In this document: in pieces, positions 62,445 through 64,000 of the stretch
Layout: every line of letters starts with the position of its first letter
How positions within the stretch are numbered: the stretch's first letter is position 1
DNA from: Afipia massiliensis
GTDB taxonomy: Bacteria > Pseudomonadota > Alphaproteobacteria > Rhizobiales > Xanthobacteraceae
Assembly: GCF_001006325.2 (NCBI RefSeq)
Contig: NZ_LBIA02000001.1
Span: forward strand, 1,055,501-1,119,500
Direction: 5' to 3'
DNA length: 64,000 nucleotides
Position numbers and translations under genes: made by a program
The notes under the pieces: generated by a model
What the model was told of the DNA's origin: nothing
The model's database searches: none
What the model saw: only the letters and a program-made list of their open reading frames with translations

Positions 62445-63908
62445 ATGAACGAAAAGGCCTCTAGGCGGCATGCAGCCATCTCAAGACTGCGCGAATTATT
62501 TGGTCAAGCTCCCCACCCTTATCGCCCCTCAACTCAAATCTTCCTCGATCTCGACGTCGAGCAGGCGTCGCGCAATCAGGATCTCGCCCAACGTGGAGCT
62601 GAGCGGGGAAGCAGTGAGCGTCCGGACGCCAATGCCACAGTGCTAGATGATATCGAGCACCAGGTCGTTGAAAGTACAGAAAGCCACAAGCAGACTGCTC
62701 ACGCGATCTATCTCGAGCAGTTGCATACCTACGATGCCAGGCTCACGGCTCTCAACTTCGAAGAAAGATTCGCCATCATCCGCCAAGCCGCACCAGAAGC
62801 GGTCGGTGATTTTGCCGCCGAAGCTTCAATGGGGCGCGACGAGCTGTTTGAACTGCGCCGTCGCCTGAACGAATCCGAAGCCGAACGTGAAGACTTTCGC
62901 AAACGGCATAAAATCGCGCGACCCGCTCGGCTTTCCACCATCGGCAAGGTGTTACTTAAGCTTGGTCTGCTCGCAGTGCTGTTTGTGATCGAAGTAGCTG
63001 TGAACGGCGGGTTCCTATCGAAATCCAACCAAGGTGGCATTCTCGGTGGCCTTTCCGTCGCTTTCGTCTTCGCCGCCTTCAACATCATAGTTAGCTTTCT
63101 TTGTGGGCTTACCCCAATTCGCTTGATGTATCGCCGCAACATTATTTACAAGGCGATGGGATTCTTCTCGCTCCTCGCCTATCTCGCGCTTGCGGTGGTG
63201 CTAAATTTAGCCCTCGCTCATATCCGCGAAATTCCGCCCGACGTGCTAATCGATGTTGACCGCGAGGCGTTGAAGAGGCTGCTTGAGACACCGTTTGCTC
63301 TGCACGAAATCCAGTCTTGGCTCCTCTTCGGCATCGGTCTTGTATTTTCTATCATTGCGATGGCCGATGGCCTTTTATTTTTCGATCCGTACATCGGGTA
63401 CGCCGGCCTAGAGCGGCGGTGGCAGTCAGCCAGCGCGCGTTATCGGACCGCAAAGGAAGAATTAATCCAACAGCTGCGCGATATTCGCAACGACGCCTCG
63501 GATGCAATGAACGGCGCTGAAAGGGATCTTGCCATCCGAAGGTCTGAATACGACGCGCTCATGGTCGCTCGCGGCCGCTTATCTCAAAGATTTATCGAAC
63601 ATCAATCTCAGATTGAGCGCGCGACGAATGCTCTCCTGCAGGTTTATCGCGAAGCCAACCGGAGGGCTCGCTCAACCCCAGCGCCGGCCTATTTCGATCG
63701 CCCTTACGTTCTTGAGCGTACGCCTATCGAACCTGCCAATCGCGATCCAGACGAGCGCGAACGTTTGCGCCGCTCGATCGAAGAGGTTCAAGATCTCCTC
63801 AAGACGCAGGCAGAGGCGGTCCACGGTTCGTTTGATGCGGCCGTGAAAACCTACCGCGAGATCGACGAACTCTTCCCAGAAAGCAGTTATGCCAAGAACC
63901 AGACGTAG
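62445..63908 (+). CDS. Four-helix membrane protein with long coiled-coil tail, unknown function
   Basis: A 487-residue protein. The N-terminal 160 residues are soluble and partly coiled coil (HDIEHQ-like acidic repeats, ELRRRLNESEAEREDFRKRHK). Four membrane helices follow at about 166-187, 198-223, 237-260 and 291-313. The remaining 170 residues are predicted coiled coil (ERDLAIRRSEYDALMVARGRLSQR, SIEEVQDLLKTQAEAV). The plan resembles membrane proteins of mobile elements that accompany a small envelope partner. It is 20 bases after the SNase gene and overlaps the next gene. Confidence 0.65.
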   Translation: MNEKASRRHAAISRLRELFGQAPHPYRPSTQIFLDLDVEQASRNQDLAQRGAERGSSERPDANATVLDDIEHQVVESTESHKQTAHAIYLEQLHTYDARLTALNFEERFAIIRQAAPEAVGDFAAEASMGRDELFELRRRLNESEAEREDFRKRHKIARPARLSTIGKVLLKLGLLAVLFVIEVAVNGGFLSKSNQGGILGGLSVAFVFAAFNIIVSFLCGLTPIRLMYRRNIIYKAMGFFSLLAYLALAVVLNLALAHIREIPPDVLIDVDREALKRLLETPFALHEIQSWLLFGIGLVFSIIAMADGLLFFDPYIGYAGLERRWQSASARYRTAKEELIQQLRDIRNDASDAMNGAERDLAIRRSEYDALMVARGRLSQRFIEHQSQIERATNALLQVYREANRRARSTPAPAYFDRPYVLERTPIEPANRDPDERERLRRSIEEVQDLLKTQAEAVHGSFDAAVKTYREIDELFPESSYAKNQT

Positions 63909-64000
63909 ACGTGCTCGACAGGACAACAATTTTGGCATTGCCGCGGTTGGCGGCATCGCTTTGTTTTTGTTAGCGGCTGTCGCGCTTGGGGCCTTTGGTT
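63889..64000 (+). CDS. N-terminal part of a membrane protein, cut by the window end
   Basis: An open frame from ATG 63889 runs out of the window after 37 codons. It starts with a strongly basic stretch (MPRTRRRRARQDNNFG) and then a hydrophobic helix (GIAAVGGIALFLLAAVALGAFG), so the protein is membrane-anchored. It overlaps the previous gene by 20 bases and is probably its partner. Confidence 0.6.
   Translation, partial: MPRTRRRRARQDNNFGIAAVGGIALFLLAAVALGAFG

Noticed and set aside
1-64000. tRNA, rRNA and riboswitch genes
   Set aside because: No cloverleaf-like or rRNA-like stretch was noticed while reading; this is not a substitute for a covariance-model scan.

Overview
The window looks like the chromosome of an alphaproteobacterium of the Bradyrhizobium/Afipia/Rhodopseudomonas group. 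This is an inference from the G+C-rich coding style, the many branched-chain-amino-acid-type (LIV) ABC importers each paired with a LysR regulator, the Buf metal-response genes, the DUF1185 gene and the family types throughout. No rRNA, tRNA or CRISPR array was seen, so the assignment rests on protein families alone.

1-7.4 kb: end of a buf operon (bufB tail, bufC, doxX), a GreA/GreB-type factor, a membrane protein, two exported small proteins, a PQQ-type sugar dehydrogenase and a class I glutamine amidotransferase. 7.4-13.7 kb: a complete minus-strand LIV importer operon (binding protein, livH, livM, livG, livF) ending in a DUF1185 amino-acid-synthesis gene and a LysR gene. 14-16.6 kb: aquaporin Z with a clear terminator, a PPOX-fold flavoprotein and a glutathione transferase. 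16.6-17.4 kb is decayed DNA with possible gene scraps.

17.4-27.4 kb: a LysR gene, a second complete LIV importer, and divergently a nitrilase, malonyl-CoA decarboxylase and malonate-CoA ligase. Together they suggest uptake of a nitrile or malonate-like compound, release of malonate and conversion to acetyl-CoA. 27.6-28.8 kb is a mobile mystery A/B (HTH plus Fic) pair with repeat-rich upstream DNA. 29-31.6 kb: LysR and divergent mmsA. 32.3-41.1 kb: a nitrate/taurine-type ABC importer, a ferredoxin reductase, a 2Fe-2S ferredoxin, a two-CCG-domain iron-sulfur protein, a RidA protein and a divergent MocR regulator: an electron-transfer catabolic cluster with no terminal oxygenase in view. 41.1-50.7 kb: a third LIV importer, enoyl-CoA hydratase, acyl-CoA synthetase, LysR and an acrylyl-CoA-reductase-like gene.

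51.1-64 kb is different in kind and is probably an integrated element whose far end is outside the window. It carries a DnaX-like AAA+ clamp loader and, divergent from it, a DnaN-like sliding clamp. These are followed by a degenerate array of about 19-bp direct repeats, a PGN_0703-like PD-(D/E)XK nuclease, a DUF2958 gene, a 47-residue zinc-ribbon-like ORF, a resolvase-like protein that lacks the catalytic serine, an Xre-type repressor, exported proteins of unknown role, a staphylococcal-nuclease homologue and a four-helix membrane/coiled-coil protein. The private clamp plus loader beside an iteron-like repeat array is the most unusual thing here and may be a replication or DNA-processing module of a mobile element.
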